A DNA stretch of 64,000 nt from Brassica napus (Eukaryota > Streptophyta > Magnoliopsida > Brassicales > Brassicaceae): NCBI RefSeq assembly GCF_020379485.1, contig NC_063439.1, forward strand, positions 15,629,188-15,693,187, given 5' to 3'. Position numbers and translations under genes: made by a program. Every line of letters begins with the position of its first letter. Within the stretch, counting starts at the first letter, position 1. The notes under the pieces are model-generated. The model was not told the origin of the DNA, made no database searches, and saw nothing but the letters and a program-made list of their open reading frames with translations. Below are positions 22,103 through 32,815 of this stretch, one piece after another.

Positions 22103-22779
22103 TTTTTAAGTTTCTATAAAATTAATAATATGTGTGTTTGCTTTTGTTTTTAAATAAAATGTAATAAAATGTTTGTAATTTTCTATTTTCTATTAAATTA
22201 ATAAATTTGGGTTTTCTTAGGTGTTATTACTTTAAAAATGGAAATATGTTTTATCTTATATATCTTATTAGTTATTTCAAAAAAATAATGTTTTAACCTA
22301 AGGACCAACAAGAAGTCCCACCAATAATCATCAATTTTAACAAAATGTCCTTAACAAAGTCCTAATGTAAAAATAACAATAAAAAACTTAAGGACCTAAA
22401 ATTAGGGACAATGGATAATCATGGTCTTAATTTAGGGTTCTTAAAAAAAAGTATTAAACATTGTTTTATTAAAAATAAAATTTATTTATTAAATAAAACC
22501 TAGTGAAATATAACATTTTAAACATAGATTTTAAAATAAAAATGTAGAAACATAGATTAGTAAAATAAACGAGAATAATTTGAAAGAAGCATCCGAGCTC
22601 AGTTGTTGTCTTCACACGTCCAAATTTACGCTATATATGTTCAACCAAATCAGCTTTAAGTTGTTGATGCATTTGTCTATCACGAATTCTAGTTCGAGTA
22701 CCCATCGTATTGGCGATATTAGTGGGGATATCTGTAGAATACGTGAGATCCACATGTGAACTTCTGTTGTCCTCGGCTT

Positions 22780-23901
22780 GTTAGAACCCTGAAACATCAA
22801 ATTGAGTGTATCCATCTCGTTCGTTTTCTACTATAATATTATGGAATATGATACAAGCTCTCATAATCTTTCTAATTTTGACTTTATCCCAAAAAAGTGC
22901 AGGATTTTTAACAATGGCAAAGCGAGCTTGCAAGACTCCAAAAGCGTGCTCGACATCTTTTCGGACAGCTTCTTGATGTTGAGCAAATAAAACCGCTTTC
23001 AGACCCTGTGGTATTGGAATAGATTGGATAAAAGTAGTCCATTTAGGATAAATACCATCGTTAAGATAGCAAACCAAATGGTACTCTCTTCGATTCACAG
23101 AGTACGTGACTTGCGGAGCTTGACCATTTATTATGTCATCAAAAACAAGTGAGCGATCAAAAACATTAGTATCATTTAAGGTACCTGGAGGTCCAAAAAA
23201 CGCATGCCATATCCATAGATCATACGAAGCAACCGCCTTTAAAACGATTGTGGATTTTCCCGAACCATGTGCATATTGAACTTTCCAAGCGGTGGGACAA
23301 TTATTCCACTCTCAATGCATACAATCGATGTTTCCTATCATCCCAGAAAATCCACGATGCTCTCCAATATTAAGTAGACGTGGAAATCAGTCGGTGTTGG
23401 TTTTCTTAGGTACTCATCGCTGAATAAATATATTATTCCTTCCATAAAATTTTCCAAACATGACCGTGTAGTAGTTTCACCGAGTTGGAGGTATTCGTCG
23501 ACCGTATCAGCCGTAGTGCCATATGCCAAGACACAAAACTTTTGAAGTGGAGAGAGACTAAGCCTTCCAAGACCATCTTTCTTTTGTCAAAAGAATTGAA
23601 TTTCATTGGAGAGTTGATCAAAAATATGTATGAACAATGGCTTGTTCATTCTAAATCGTCATCGGAATAGATTGTGAGGGTATGTTGGAGTTTAATTGAA
23701 ATAATCATTCCATGAATGTACGTCGCTTTCTTCACGATTTCTCTCGATATAAACTCGTTTTTTCCTTCTTTTCCTTTCTTCTTCTTGAACACCATAATCA
23801 ATGGAAACATTCTTGAACGTTTGATCAAAACGTTGATCAAAATAGTGATCAAAAGTATCATCAATTGATCCATCAAAAGTGTTATAAGAAGATGATGGCA
23901 T
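22780..23901 (-). pseudogene. PIF/Harbinger DDE transposase remnant
   Basis: Begins near 23901 (MPSSSYNTFDGS...KRVYIERNREESDVHSWNDYF) and runs on the minus strand to about 22790. Recognisable blocks: DTVDEYLQLGETTTRSC (about 23460-23510), NIDCMH followed by a stop where the conserved Trp is expected (about 23310), CYLNDGIYPKWTTF, and KDVEHAFGVLQARF. Here ACIIFHNIIVENERDGY is complete, unlike the first element. Frameshifts and stops break it. It is a relative of the transposase at 20836-22102 but not a recent duplicate. Confidence 0.85.
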
Positions 23902-24489
23902 ATGTGTGATTCAAACAAGAGAAATTGTATGTGAAAAGAAAAAACAAGAGAAATTGTTATATTTGTTAGATGAGAAGGAGAGAATATGAGTTTGTGAAAA
24001 AAAAATGTCTACACAAGATTACTTTATATAGAGAAGACTACTTGGTACTGAATATACAAACTACTCCGTGACTTGGTACTGAATATACATAAGACTATAA
24101 GCGTAGAAGACTCGTGACACAAGATTACAACTCTTTCAAGACTCATGACACAAGACTACAAGACTCTGTGAAACAAGACAAAGAGACTCCGTGACACAAG
24201 ACTACAACTCTTTCATTTTGTTTGCTCCACTCCTTGACTCTGGTTGACCTGAAAGTAGTTTCATAAACAAGTCATGAGAACAAGAATACAATGTGCATAT
24301 CATCAATAACAAAGACATGAAACACAAATCAAACTTAAACAATAAGCAGATATATCATCATTTCCGAAGCATTTAAAACAAGAAAAAAGAAACAAAGAGT
24401 TAACAAGAACAAGCAACAGAGAGTTAACAACAAACAAGCAACAGAGAGTTAAACTGCTACACTTAAGCAGCTACACTTACACTTAAACT

Positions 24490-24775
24490 AATTAAAAATT
24501 AAGTCACTAATGAGCTTCTTCTTTGAGGAATTTTTTCATACTCGGCTAGAGGTTCTTTTTTGGCAATAAGAGAGTCAAGTAGACTCATCTTCCACAACAT
24601 TTCCTTCATTGCCAAGTCCTGCTGTGTTTAATGGCCCAATTATCTGAAACTCATTCAGCGCATTCTCCTCTGCCATAGTCTTCTTATCACGGGCCTTCGT
24701 TGCCTTCACACACGCGGGACGCTTGGTTTCAAATACAACGATCTTATCAACTTATCACATTCCCATGCCAGATTC
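24490..24775 (-). pseudogene. Harbinger ORF1 C-terminal remnant
   Basis: On the minus strand this reads ...RPACVKATKARDKKTMAEEN..., then MKEMLWKMSLLDSLIAKKEPLAEYEK, matching the C-terminal helix region of the ORF1 at 18733-19593 (LAILDTLLAKKEPLSEAEE). The N-terminal SANT-like domain is missing. Its place beyond the inverse transposase fits the gene order ORF1 then transposase in a minus-strand element. Confidence 0.7.
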
Positions 24776-25180
24776 CTTTCCTGGATCTCCCGATTTCCCC
24801 CAAATAACCCGATCTTCAAAAATCCCTCCAAATCCGCCCCCAAATAAAAAATACCATCGAGATCTAATGAGATCCCGCTTTCCAAACGTCTATAAATGAT
24901 TAAAAATATTGATAAAGTGCTATAAATGATTTATTATCCTTTACAAATGATCTACAATAATGTGTCCGAGCCATACATGTAGAAAATGCACAAACTGTTT
25001 GAACGAAGCAGCTATCTTTCTGTGCAAAGTTAACTACCTTTCTGTGCAAAGCTTCACATACAATCAGAGCCGGTCCTGAGTTTTTGGTGGCTAGAAGCGA
25101 GTAAAAAAAAAGGCTAGTTCATAAAATAATTTCTACTAATTGTTTTTAAATAACTAAATAAAAAGTCTACTAATCTTATA

Positions 25181-25426
25181 CTCCCTCTGTTCCTAAAAAT
25201 AGGATGTTTAGGTAGAAACACGCATATTAAGAAAGCTACTTTTTGTCTAAAAAATATCATTAAAACTATAAATTTATAATATCCAACCAATTACAAAATA
25301 GACTAATAAAATATGATTGGGTACACAGTTTTTAATAAAGTAAAAGTTACCTAGAAAAATGAAAACATCTTATATATTAGAACATGAAAAATCTGTAAAA
25401 CATCTTATTTTTAGGAACAGAGGGAG
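25181..25426. mobile_element. Stowaway-type (Tc1/mariner) MITE, 246 bp
   Basis: Inverted ends CTCCCTCTGTTCCTAAAAAT and ATTTTTAGGAACAGAGGGAG are flanked by TA on both sides (25179-25180 and 25427-25428). CTCCCTC-type ends with TA duplication define Stowaway MITEs. The whole element is a near foldback and non-coding. It is nested in the hAT element. Confidence 0.93.
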
Positions 25427-28400
25427 TACTATAAAGAAGAAGGAAACTCTCTTCTCCTCTTGCCAGCACAACAAATAAAGCAAGGAACTCGCGACACCTG
25501 TCCCATTATTAGAACGCAGCGCTTCATTTATTCTATTATGGGCCATCTCATTTTAAAGCCCAATTCATTTGTGGCATACGGGAAGCTATTTGTCGTGACC
25601 TGAAAAAGTAAAAGGTCGTCTTCCTCAGCATTCATCCGTTACTTCAAGATCTGATTAGGTCAAACTGCAAATCGAGTCAGCCGAAAAGTCCTTGCGAACC
25701 TTGGTATCCAAGCAGCCATCGTTTCATATTCGGTCCTTAACCCTTAGACGTTACAGGTTGTCTTAATTCATCGGCTTTAAGAGATGTTAACTCCACCGAC
25801 ACGAATCAAGCACGACATCTCATTCAATGATTCTCATCAAAATCCAAGGCTATTTTCTTTATCTATAAAAGGGTTAAGCCTTCTCTATCCTTGAACATCA
25901 TCCTCACATTGTGTGGTTCTCCGGAAAACAAAGTAAATCCCCAAGCACAAAGGCTAACTCATTTGTTCTTCTTGGTGATTTGAAGGCTGGTCGGTGCTCT
26001 TCAACCGTCCAAGCACAGTTGCTCTGATTATGGGAGGCCAGAAGATGGAAATCTAAAACATCTGCTGGGTTTCAGGTACTTTAACATCATCGCCACAGTC
26101 GCTTGGTAGTGTCTTCAGTATTTATGTTTCTGTTTGCGGCTCTTTAGTTTCTGTTTTGGTTGTGCTTATTAGTTCATTTTGTTTTATTTGGGTTCAAAAC
26201 ACTAAGACGAAATATTTTAAATATTCAAAAAAAATTGTGATTAATATGTGTTGTAGTGTCTCAGTTGATCTTCGGAGCATCAGCTGTGTTTTCTGTGAGA
26301 TTCTAACCAGAAGACCACTTCTTAAAGAAAGAACCTAGGTGAGAAAGAGACCAAAAACGGTATGCCGAATTCACTCATTCTAGATTGAAGTTTTTGATGA
26401 CTTTTGTGTGTGGGTTTGTTCTCTGTAGATTGAACAACCACCAAATGAAGAATTATGGAAAAGAACCAGCTTCATTTGTCAAACTAAGATGTTTAGACCA
26501 CACCATCAGTATAAAGGTTGTCTGAGTTAAAGATTTCAGGAGTTTCTGAATAAATAGGTTGATCTTCAGGGGAATTAATCTAATCCAGACAAACGCTGAG
26601 CTGCCTCAGTTGCTCTCATGTGAAAGGTATAGAAAGAACCCTAACCTTTAATCAAATACTGAATGATACTACAGTCATGTTTATATATTTTAAACTGACA
26701 ATGTTTTGCTTTGTGATCACATGTGTTGAGAGATTTAAATATTTGTTTTGCAGGGAAGAGTTGGTATGAAGAAAAGAAATAACCTGGTATCCAAGAATAC
26801 GTGGAAATCAGAAATCACGTACAACAATCAAAGAGCCTAAACTCCTAAGAAGTCACCAACCCAACATGTATGTATGTCAGCAAGATATCCTTATCTATAT
26901 TTATTATATCAAAGCTGTAAGTAGTAATAAATTGATGCTTCAAAACCCCGGTTCTTCATTTGTAATTTGGTGCATTACTATCACAGGAAGCATATAAAGG
27001 GAAGCTGAGACAGAAATCATTCTTCCAACGCCACCGGAGACATCTCATTGACGACTCGAAGTGAGGAAAGAAAACGATGCAGCTTCAACGCTTACTTATA
27101 TAATCAGCCTAATGGATCCGCGAGTTATGTTAGACAAACTGAGCTTTCTCTGACCGCAAGTTTATTTAGACTTCTCTGACGTGCCACTGTTCTCTCTCTG
27201 GCTTGCATCACAAGAAATCAGAAGAAGCTATGGTGAGTCCATTAGGCTTTAACGAAGCCAAGATTTTTCACACAAATATGATGAATGAGGTATTACAGAG
27301 GACTGAGAGTGATACCAGAGTCGGTGTTTGAAGACTATCAAGAATAGAAAGAGTTAAAAATGAGAGAAAAAGAACCACGATTAGTCTTAGCCAATCATAC
27401 ACTTCTCACCGTATGTAAATTACAAATTTGTCCCAGTTGTGTGTTATTTTCTAATATAAAGTTCAATTTGTGATATTATTCTTCCTAGAAAGAAAAGAAA
27501 TTGAGCACAAGTGAAAGAAGAAAAGCTTTAAAAGGAACAACTACAACTTACAAAGAAACAAACAAAGTCCGAACATTGTTGGAAATTATTGAACCTCCAG
27601 GTAGATCAAAAACACAAATTTAAAGCAGAAGAGAATTTTTCTCCATTTTAACCGCAATTTTTTTTTCCAATTTCTTCCTTCACTTTTACATTTTATATAT
27701 TATTCTTTAGAATTCATAACATAAAGTAACAAAATGTAGTCGGACATAAGGAATGAAAAAAAATTGTAGCTACGATATTAGATGTCTTTGATTAGATTCT
27801 TTTCTTAACATTGGTTTTACTAAGGTAGAATAGGACTACAGTATTTATAAAAATTGATACATAAAATCCTGCGTGTCGCATTAAAAATTATAGAATTAAC
27901 ATTGTAGTTAACTTTGCATTTCACCACATGTTGAATTATAGTATTACAGTATTTTAGATTATGACAAAATTAAACTATTCAACCAATTAAATACCATGAC
28001 TAAAAATTAATTAACTTTTTAAAAGATTTCCAATAACAAGAACAATAGATACTAAATTTTTTGAAATTTGTAAAAGAAAAAAAGGTAAATCATTTAAAAT
28101 AATTTTATAATTGTTTAGCTACTTATATATTTATAATAGATTGTACTTATATATTTATAATAGATTTAAATATTTTTTATATTAAAATTAACATACTAAA
28201 TATATAATCAAAATTAAATCTTAAACAAAAACTACGCCCGGACTTACCCTAGTAGATGATATTTCTCATATCTTATTAATGCTTCTTGTCTTTTCTTTAT
28301 TCTTTCTTTTTCAGCACTTCCCATCTCTTTTCTAATTCTTTTAGGACCTATCTTTCTGCAACGATTAAAAAATCAATGGCTATGCTATAAATAATCATGA

Positions 28401-28827
28401 GTAGATATATATATGCAGACAGAAAATATGAAACCAAAAAAATTATATTACTATATAATTGACTACTTTTCCACAGAACGTCAACTCTAATTTATGTATT
28501 TAACTCTACAATGCCAAAAGAAGTGGACAAGTTAAAGTAACAAACAAAATTCTATTATAAGTATGAAATAATGAATTTACCACGATGGATCAAGAAGAAG
28601 AGGATTAGAGGAGATGACAATTCAGTTTACAATTGCAGAAGAAAATAAGCGACGATTCAAGTAATAGGATTATAGGATAGGAATTAGGAAGATGATATCA
28701 ATTAAGGATATGTTTAGACTTTAGAGCTTTACGACAACAGTAACAAAAAAGTGATTAATTTAGGTTTAACGAGAATTTCCTTTTTGTTTACTTAATTTAA
28801 CTTTATTGTAAAGTAAAAAAAATTTAG

Positions 28828-28903
28828 TGTGACTTAAGAGAATCGAACCCGAGACCAGCCACATTTAACTGTCAACACTAAGCCACTATACCACGAAGAC
28901 ACC
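28828..28903 (-). other. tRNA-like Pol III promoter pair in the hAT end
   Basis: On the minus strand the sequence reads GTGTCTTCGTGGTATAGTGG..., with an A-box-like TGGTATAGTGG (28883-28893) and, about 33 nt on, a B-box-like GGTTCGATTCT (28839-28849). The arrangement resembles the 5' half and T-loop of a tRNA. The acceptor stem does not pair cleanly, so it is not a functional tRNA gene. It could be an old SINE head captured by the hAT element or tRNA-derived subterminal sequence. Confidence 0.6.
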
Positions 28904-28986
28904 TAAGAAAATGTGGCGGAAATATTTTGATAAATTTGACGGCCGGAAGCCAGTGCTTGATGGGCTTAGCCCAAGGGCCGGCTCTG

Positions 28987-29210
28987 CATACAATCCAGGA
29001 TACAAGACCACATGAGTATTTGAACGAAGCAGCTTGTAGAAATTCATATTGGAGACAGGAACTGCGCCCATTATCCTAACTGTGACGAACATCTGCACAT
29101 CAAGGAGCTTTGAGCCTATCTTTTTGGCAAACATCACAGGATGTGCCAGCCACCGAAGATAATGTTTCTCTTTTTCAAGAAATGAATTGCTGCCGGACAT
29201 AGTTCAAGAT
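28987..29210 (-). pseudogene. Phytyl-ester-synthase-like acyltransferase fragment
   Basis: The minus strand encodes HYLRWLAHPVMFAKKIGSKL, then IMGAVPVSNMNFYKLLRSN and THVVLYPG, which matches the DAGAT-type acyltransferase part of plastid phytyl ester synthases (PES1/PES2-like), where the usual motif is GAVPVSPRNFYKLL...LLYPGG. In the family this domain makes fatty acid phytyl esters in chloroplasts. The hAT target duplication interrupts it right after LYPG. Beyond the hAT, at about 25030-25056, the minus strand continues with an EALHRK-like segment, out of frame. Only one exon or so remains; no active gene. Confidence 0.75.
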
Positions 29211-30770
29211 CAGGAATATGTCCATTATTCACAAACTCACGGACTTTAAATTTTGGCAATGCACAATGGAGTCTTTCAGTGTCTTCTTTGTTAATCAATC
29301 AGTTATAAGAATATCTTATAGCTTAAGATTTTATCTATCCACTCATGATTTATAAACAATTATAAATAGTTATATTGTTTCTGCCAATCTCTATCTCTCT
29401 CTTTTTTGTTGCATCTGAATTGTGTGTATTAACTGTAAAAGTAGAAATATTTGATTTCATGTAAAAAGTAGTTGGGAACTGCACATATGCAAGGAATTTG
29501 GTAAGTTAAAATCAAAAGAAACCATAAAATGATTTATAAAGGCTTATAAATCATTTATTATGATTCATACACCAATTTGTAAGGGTTTATAATTTATTTG
29601 ATAAATTAGCTACATAACAAGGAAGAACAGCGAATCATTAACAGAGATCACCACAAGGAGGACCCAGGTAGAGGGAACATAACCAAAAGCCACACCAAGG
29701 AGAACCTAACTAAAGACCCGTGAAGAGACACCATCCAAACTCCACAACACTTAAGAAACCTGATCTCCTAAAACAAGAGCAGAAACGAAGATAATTTAGA
29801 GACTAAATCAGGAGAAACGAAGGAACAAAGCATAACATCAGAAACCTGATCTCCTAAAACAAGAGAAGAAACTAAGACAATTTAGAGACTAGATCAGGAG
29901 AAATGAAGGAACAGAGCATAACATCATAACAACATAAGAAACCTGATCTTCTAAAACAAGAGCATAACAACAGAAAACAAGAGCACTCTGATGCAGAAAC
30001 GAAAGAACAAAGCAGGAAAAACGAGCACTAGTCACCATCATTGACCATCTGAAAAATGATGCACCAGAATCGATGGAAGAATTATCACCCCACATCAGAG
30101 CCGGCTTAACCTGCAACCTTGCACCAAAAAACAATTTCGAGACTAGAGAAGTCTTCCAAGCAACCCAATAGAAACCCAACCACACGCTCTCTCCACAAAG
30201 CTCTTCCAATGCATCAACAACCTCAATCAAGCTTAACTAAACTAAAAAACTTCACCAGACTTTAAACATCCTAGTTAAGGCTGCAAACAGGGGAAACACG
30301 AACCAAACGAGACCCATGACCTACACCGGTGATCTAACTCTACAACAAGCCCACAACCACCGAGTATGAAGCCAACAACACCTCAATTCGCCGGTTCTCC
30401 AACCCAATGAGAGCAAACGAGGATTGATCTGAACCTTTAACCACACAAAACTACTCTCTCAAACTAGATCTGCAGCCCAAAACATCGAGAACGCCGCGAA
30501 GACAGATTGAAGATCCGCAAGACAGAGTGATTGTCGTAATCTCTTCTCGCCGGCTGTGTGATACAGAATGAAGACGGATTTCGACGGAGATGACGACATA
30601 TCTCGACGGAGACGATGACAAGATCTCGACGGAGACGACGGTGGATCTCGACGGTGACGATGATGGATCTCGATGAAGACAAGGCTGGATGAAGACGACG
30701 ACGGCGAACCCCAAACCTTATCTCTTTCCCTTTCTCGATTACATCTGGTGTACTCGGGGGCACCTAGGTC
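29211..30770. other. Unclassified repeat-rich segment, no gene
   Basis: No convincing coding frame. From 29640 the composition shifts to A/C-rich plus-strand text with internal tandem repeats (listed separately). At 30565-30690 there are imperfect repeats of a GATCTCGACGGAGACGA-type unit. The minus-strand composition looks like a degraded genic or retroposon leader. I cannot assign a family. Confidence 0.4.
29755..29965 (+). repeat. Tandem repeat, period 86-96 bp, 2.3 copies
   Basis: The block starting GAAACCTGATCTCCTAAAAC occurs at 29755, 29841 and 29937. Each unit continues with AACAAGAG, TTTAGAGACTA and CAGGAGAAA before the next copy. The third copy is partial. Confidence 0.8.
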
Positions 30771-30870
30771 ATTTAATCATTAATGAATAAGATATATTTG
30801 AAAATGTCATTTAATGGATGGTATAATTGAATAATGGTACTAAGAAAAGTGCATAAGTAAAATTTTCCCA

Positions 30871-30945
30871 AACATAAGGGCATGTGAATTTCTGAGGACA
30901 ATAATCGAATTAATACATGTTATACATAAAATCGAATTAATACAT
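30871..30945 (+). repeat. 75-bp direct repeat, copy A (copy B 32580-32660)
   Basis: The sequence ACATAAGGGCATGTGAATTT, continuing through TCTGAGGACAATAATCGAAT, is present again at 32580-32660, just upstream of the nicalin gene, with only a 3-nt insertion (ATTATG for ATG). The copies are 1.7 kb apart and flanks outside them do not match. Copy B lies about 160 bp before the nicalin start codon. Confidence 0.85.
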
Positions 30946-31059
30946 ATATATATATATATATAAATATATATATAAATATGTTCGCTTCTCTCCTGTGATG
31001 CCACGTCATCAAGTCGTGTGTTATGGGAGTGACACGTGTCCCATTTTATATTTGGGACC

Positions 31060-31231
31060 AAAATAAATGAATGCAGTCAGGGGTAATTGAACTCAGCACC
31101 TCTAGCACTGATAATTTCTCTTAGAACCACTAGGCTAAAGTCACTTTTTAAAATATGTGGCCGCGAAAATACTTATTATCGTGTCGGCTGGAAGCCCATG
31201 CTTCTGCTGCTTGTGGCCATGGCCGACACTG
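31060..31231 (-). other. Degenerate hAT-like end with tRNA-like boxes
   Basis: Resembles the right end of the hAT element at 25065-28986. Both have a tRNA-like box pair, then TGTGGC/GGCCG, GGCTGGAAGCC and a GGCC..CTG terminus (here GGCCGACACTG at 31221-31231). The A-box-like TAGCCTAGTGG is at 31127-31137 and a weaker B-box-like GAGTTCAATTAC at 31083-31094, on the minus strand. No matching left end was found. Confidence 0.5.
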
Positions 31232-32033
31232 AACTGACGTCAAGATGAAGGTCGTGAAGTTAAAAACTTTGCTCCAAACAGTTTTGCAATGTTTCCAACC
31301 TTTATAACTTGATGCATATGATATATATCAAAATACATTTGTTGTTCACGCTTTTATTAATTTTGATTTTAAAAGAAGGTATTTACAGTTATAAATGTTT
31401 TGTGCCAGTGAAGTAATAGTTGAAAAACCTCTATACATATGTCATTTTAAAATAACACCCAACTTCTATATATAGTCAATACATATGTCTATGTTATATT
31501 CTAGACTAAATATTTTCTCTTTTAAAAATATAGAAAACAGTTTTTTTTAGTCTACAAACAAATGTTGTAGAACAAGTATGCATTATACAAAATAATATAT
31601 ATTTAAAATTTATACGCAAAAACATAAAAGTTGTTATAAGTCTCTTTCTGACACATGCACACTCCACTATGAATAAAAATTAAAAAAAAAACAGTATTGT
31701 CATCAAACTTTATCACAAATCCACATTTGTACATCTGTAATTATGAGTTGGACAATTAGTTAATTTGATACAATACCAAAGTAAGAATAATCGAAAAACA
31801 ATGATACCACCGCATACTAATAAGTAACACATAACAGAGAACCAAATTCTTGAATCTTAAACCGTCTACGCCTAAAAGATTGTACAAATTTTATGTCAGA
31901 GGAATGGTACATATATGGCTGGGTATTCTAATGTATTTTGTTAATCTGTGTGTTGATGACTGTGTTTTGATTATTTTCTCTCAAAAATTGATTCTTATAT
32001 TTTGGTCAATGATCTCAAATACCTGAAACAAAT

Positions 32034-32080
<47 letters not shown>

Positions 32081-32815
32081 AGTAGTCAATACAAGTTTCG
32101 AGAATATTAGAGTGAAACTGAAGCCATGAAAGTTAATTAAGTGTGTTTATTTCTAAATGCAGTCTCATAAGAAACTTATAGCCACTTGAAGAAAACAAAT
32201 TCATCACGTTTTCGTTCGAACTTTTGTAACCTTTTTTATTATAACTTGAGTGCATAGTTTGAACTTTGAAGTCTATGCTGTGTGCAAGAGACTACAACAT
32301 TTTTTTGATGAGATCAAGGTTAAGCGTGTCCTTTACAATGAGAAACAAACTTAGAAATATCACAAGAAAGATTCAAAGTGTATGATCCCTTTCTCAACCT
32401 TTAATGGTAACTTCCACCCACCTCGAACTGCTTCCTACAAAATCAATCTAATGTTCCACCATCAAAAGTTGGTAATGACAACCGATTAAACGAAAAAGTG
32501 ATATAAGTTTAATTATTTTTTCGACATTCTCACCCCGCACAAGATGTAAAGTATATAAGGTCAAAATAAAAAATTCAGAAACATAAGGGCATGTGAATTT
32601 CTGAGGACAATAATCGAATTAATACATTATGTTATACATAAAATCGAATTAATACATTTATCTATATTCTATTAATTTCCCTTTATTTTATTCATAAAAA
32701 CGAAAAAAAAAGAGAAGTCAATAGTGTTACTAAAACCCAAAAGATGAAAAGAGATTTGAGTGTGGATCAAATCCGAGATCTCTTCTTCCAGTCAGCAAAA
32801 AAACCCTAGATCCAG
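31232..32815. other. AT-rich region upstream of the nicalin gene
   Basis: No gene seen. It includes a dinucleotide (AT) run at about 32037-32076 and, at 32580-32660, copy B of the 75-bp repeat. The last 60 bases before 32816 are purine-rich and are probably the 5' untranslated region. Confidence 0.5.
32037..32076. repeat. (AT)n microsatellite, about 20 units
   Basis: Uninterrupted alternating AT of about 40 nt. A shorter, interrupted (AT) stretch lies at about 30943-30977. Confidence 0.95.

Larger units (their letters stand above)
17364..22426 (+). mobile_element. PIF/Harbinger transposon, near complete (5063 bp)
   Basis: The 3-bp target duplication TTA (17361-17363, 22427-22429) and TIRs GAGCATGAATATCAGTGTCC and, inward from the right, GACCATGATTATCCATTGTCC identify a PIF/Harbinger element. 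It carries, all on the plus strand, a repeat-rich GC-rich 5' region, an intact SANT/trihelix-like ORF1 (18733-19593), an intact GRF-zinc-finger ORF (19829-20350), and a DDE transposase (20836-22102) with a frameshift and two stops. In the family ORF1 binds DNA and the transposase cuts. The element is probably immobile by itself but could be moved by a relative. Confidence 0.9.
22430..24800 (-). mobile_element. Second PIF/Harbinger remnant, inverse orientation
   Basis: Starts within a few bases of the right end of the first Harbinger and carries the same two genes on the opposite strand: transposase (about 22780-23901) and the C-terminus of ORF1 (about 24490-24775). TIRs were not found and both genes are broken. 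Between them, 24000-24240 is a loose repeat of GACACAAGACTACAACTCTTTC-like units. No GRF zinc finger ORF is visible in this copy. Confidence 0.75.
25065..28986. mobile_element. hAT-type transposon (3.9 kb), non-autonomous
   Basis: Perfect 8-bp target duplication CATACAAT at 25057-25064 and 28987-28994. The ends are CAGAGCCGGTCCT on the left and ...AGGGCCGGCTCTG on the right, an inverted repeat of the CAG...CTG type. An 8-bp duplication with such ends is diagnostic of hAT elements. No hAT transposase is visible. The interior holds a Stowaway MITE (25181-25426), intron-like noncoding sequence around 25900-27350, and AT-rich DNA. A tRNA-like box pair lies 83-158 bp from the right end. Confidence 0.87.

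Noticed and set aside
24000..24240. CRISPR-like repeat and spacer pattern
   Set aside because: Repeats of GACACAAGACTACAAC are irregular in length and spacing, and the window is plant nuclear DNA.
28828..28903. Functional tRNA gene
   Set aside because: The A and B boxes are good but the acceptor and anticodon stems do not pair and no standard anticodon loop is visible.
30464..30763. Arg-rich minus-strand frame with RRLRRDLVIVSVEI-like repeats
   Set aside because: Explained by the short tandem GATCTCGACGGAGACG-type repeat; no domain or start context.
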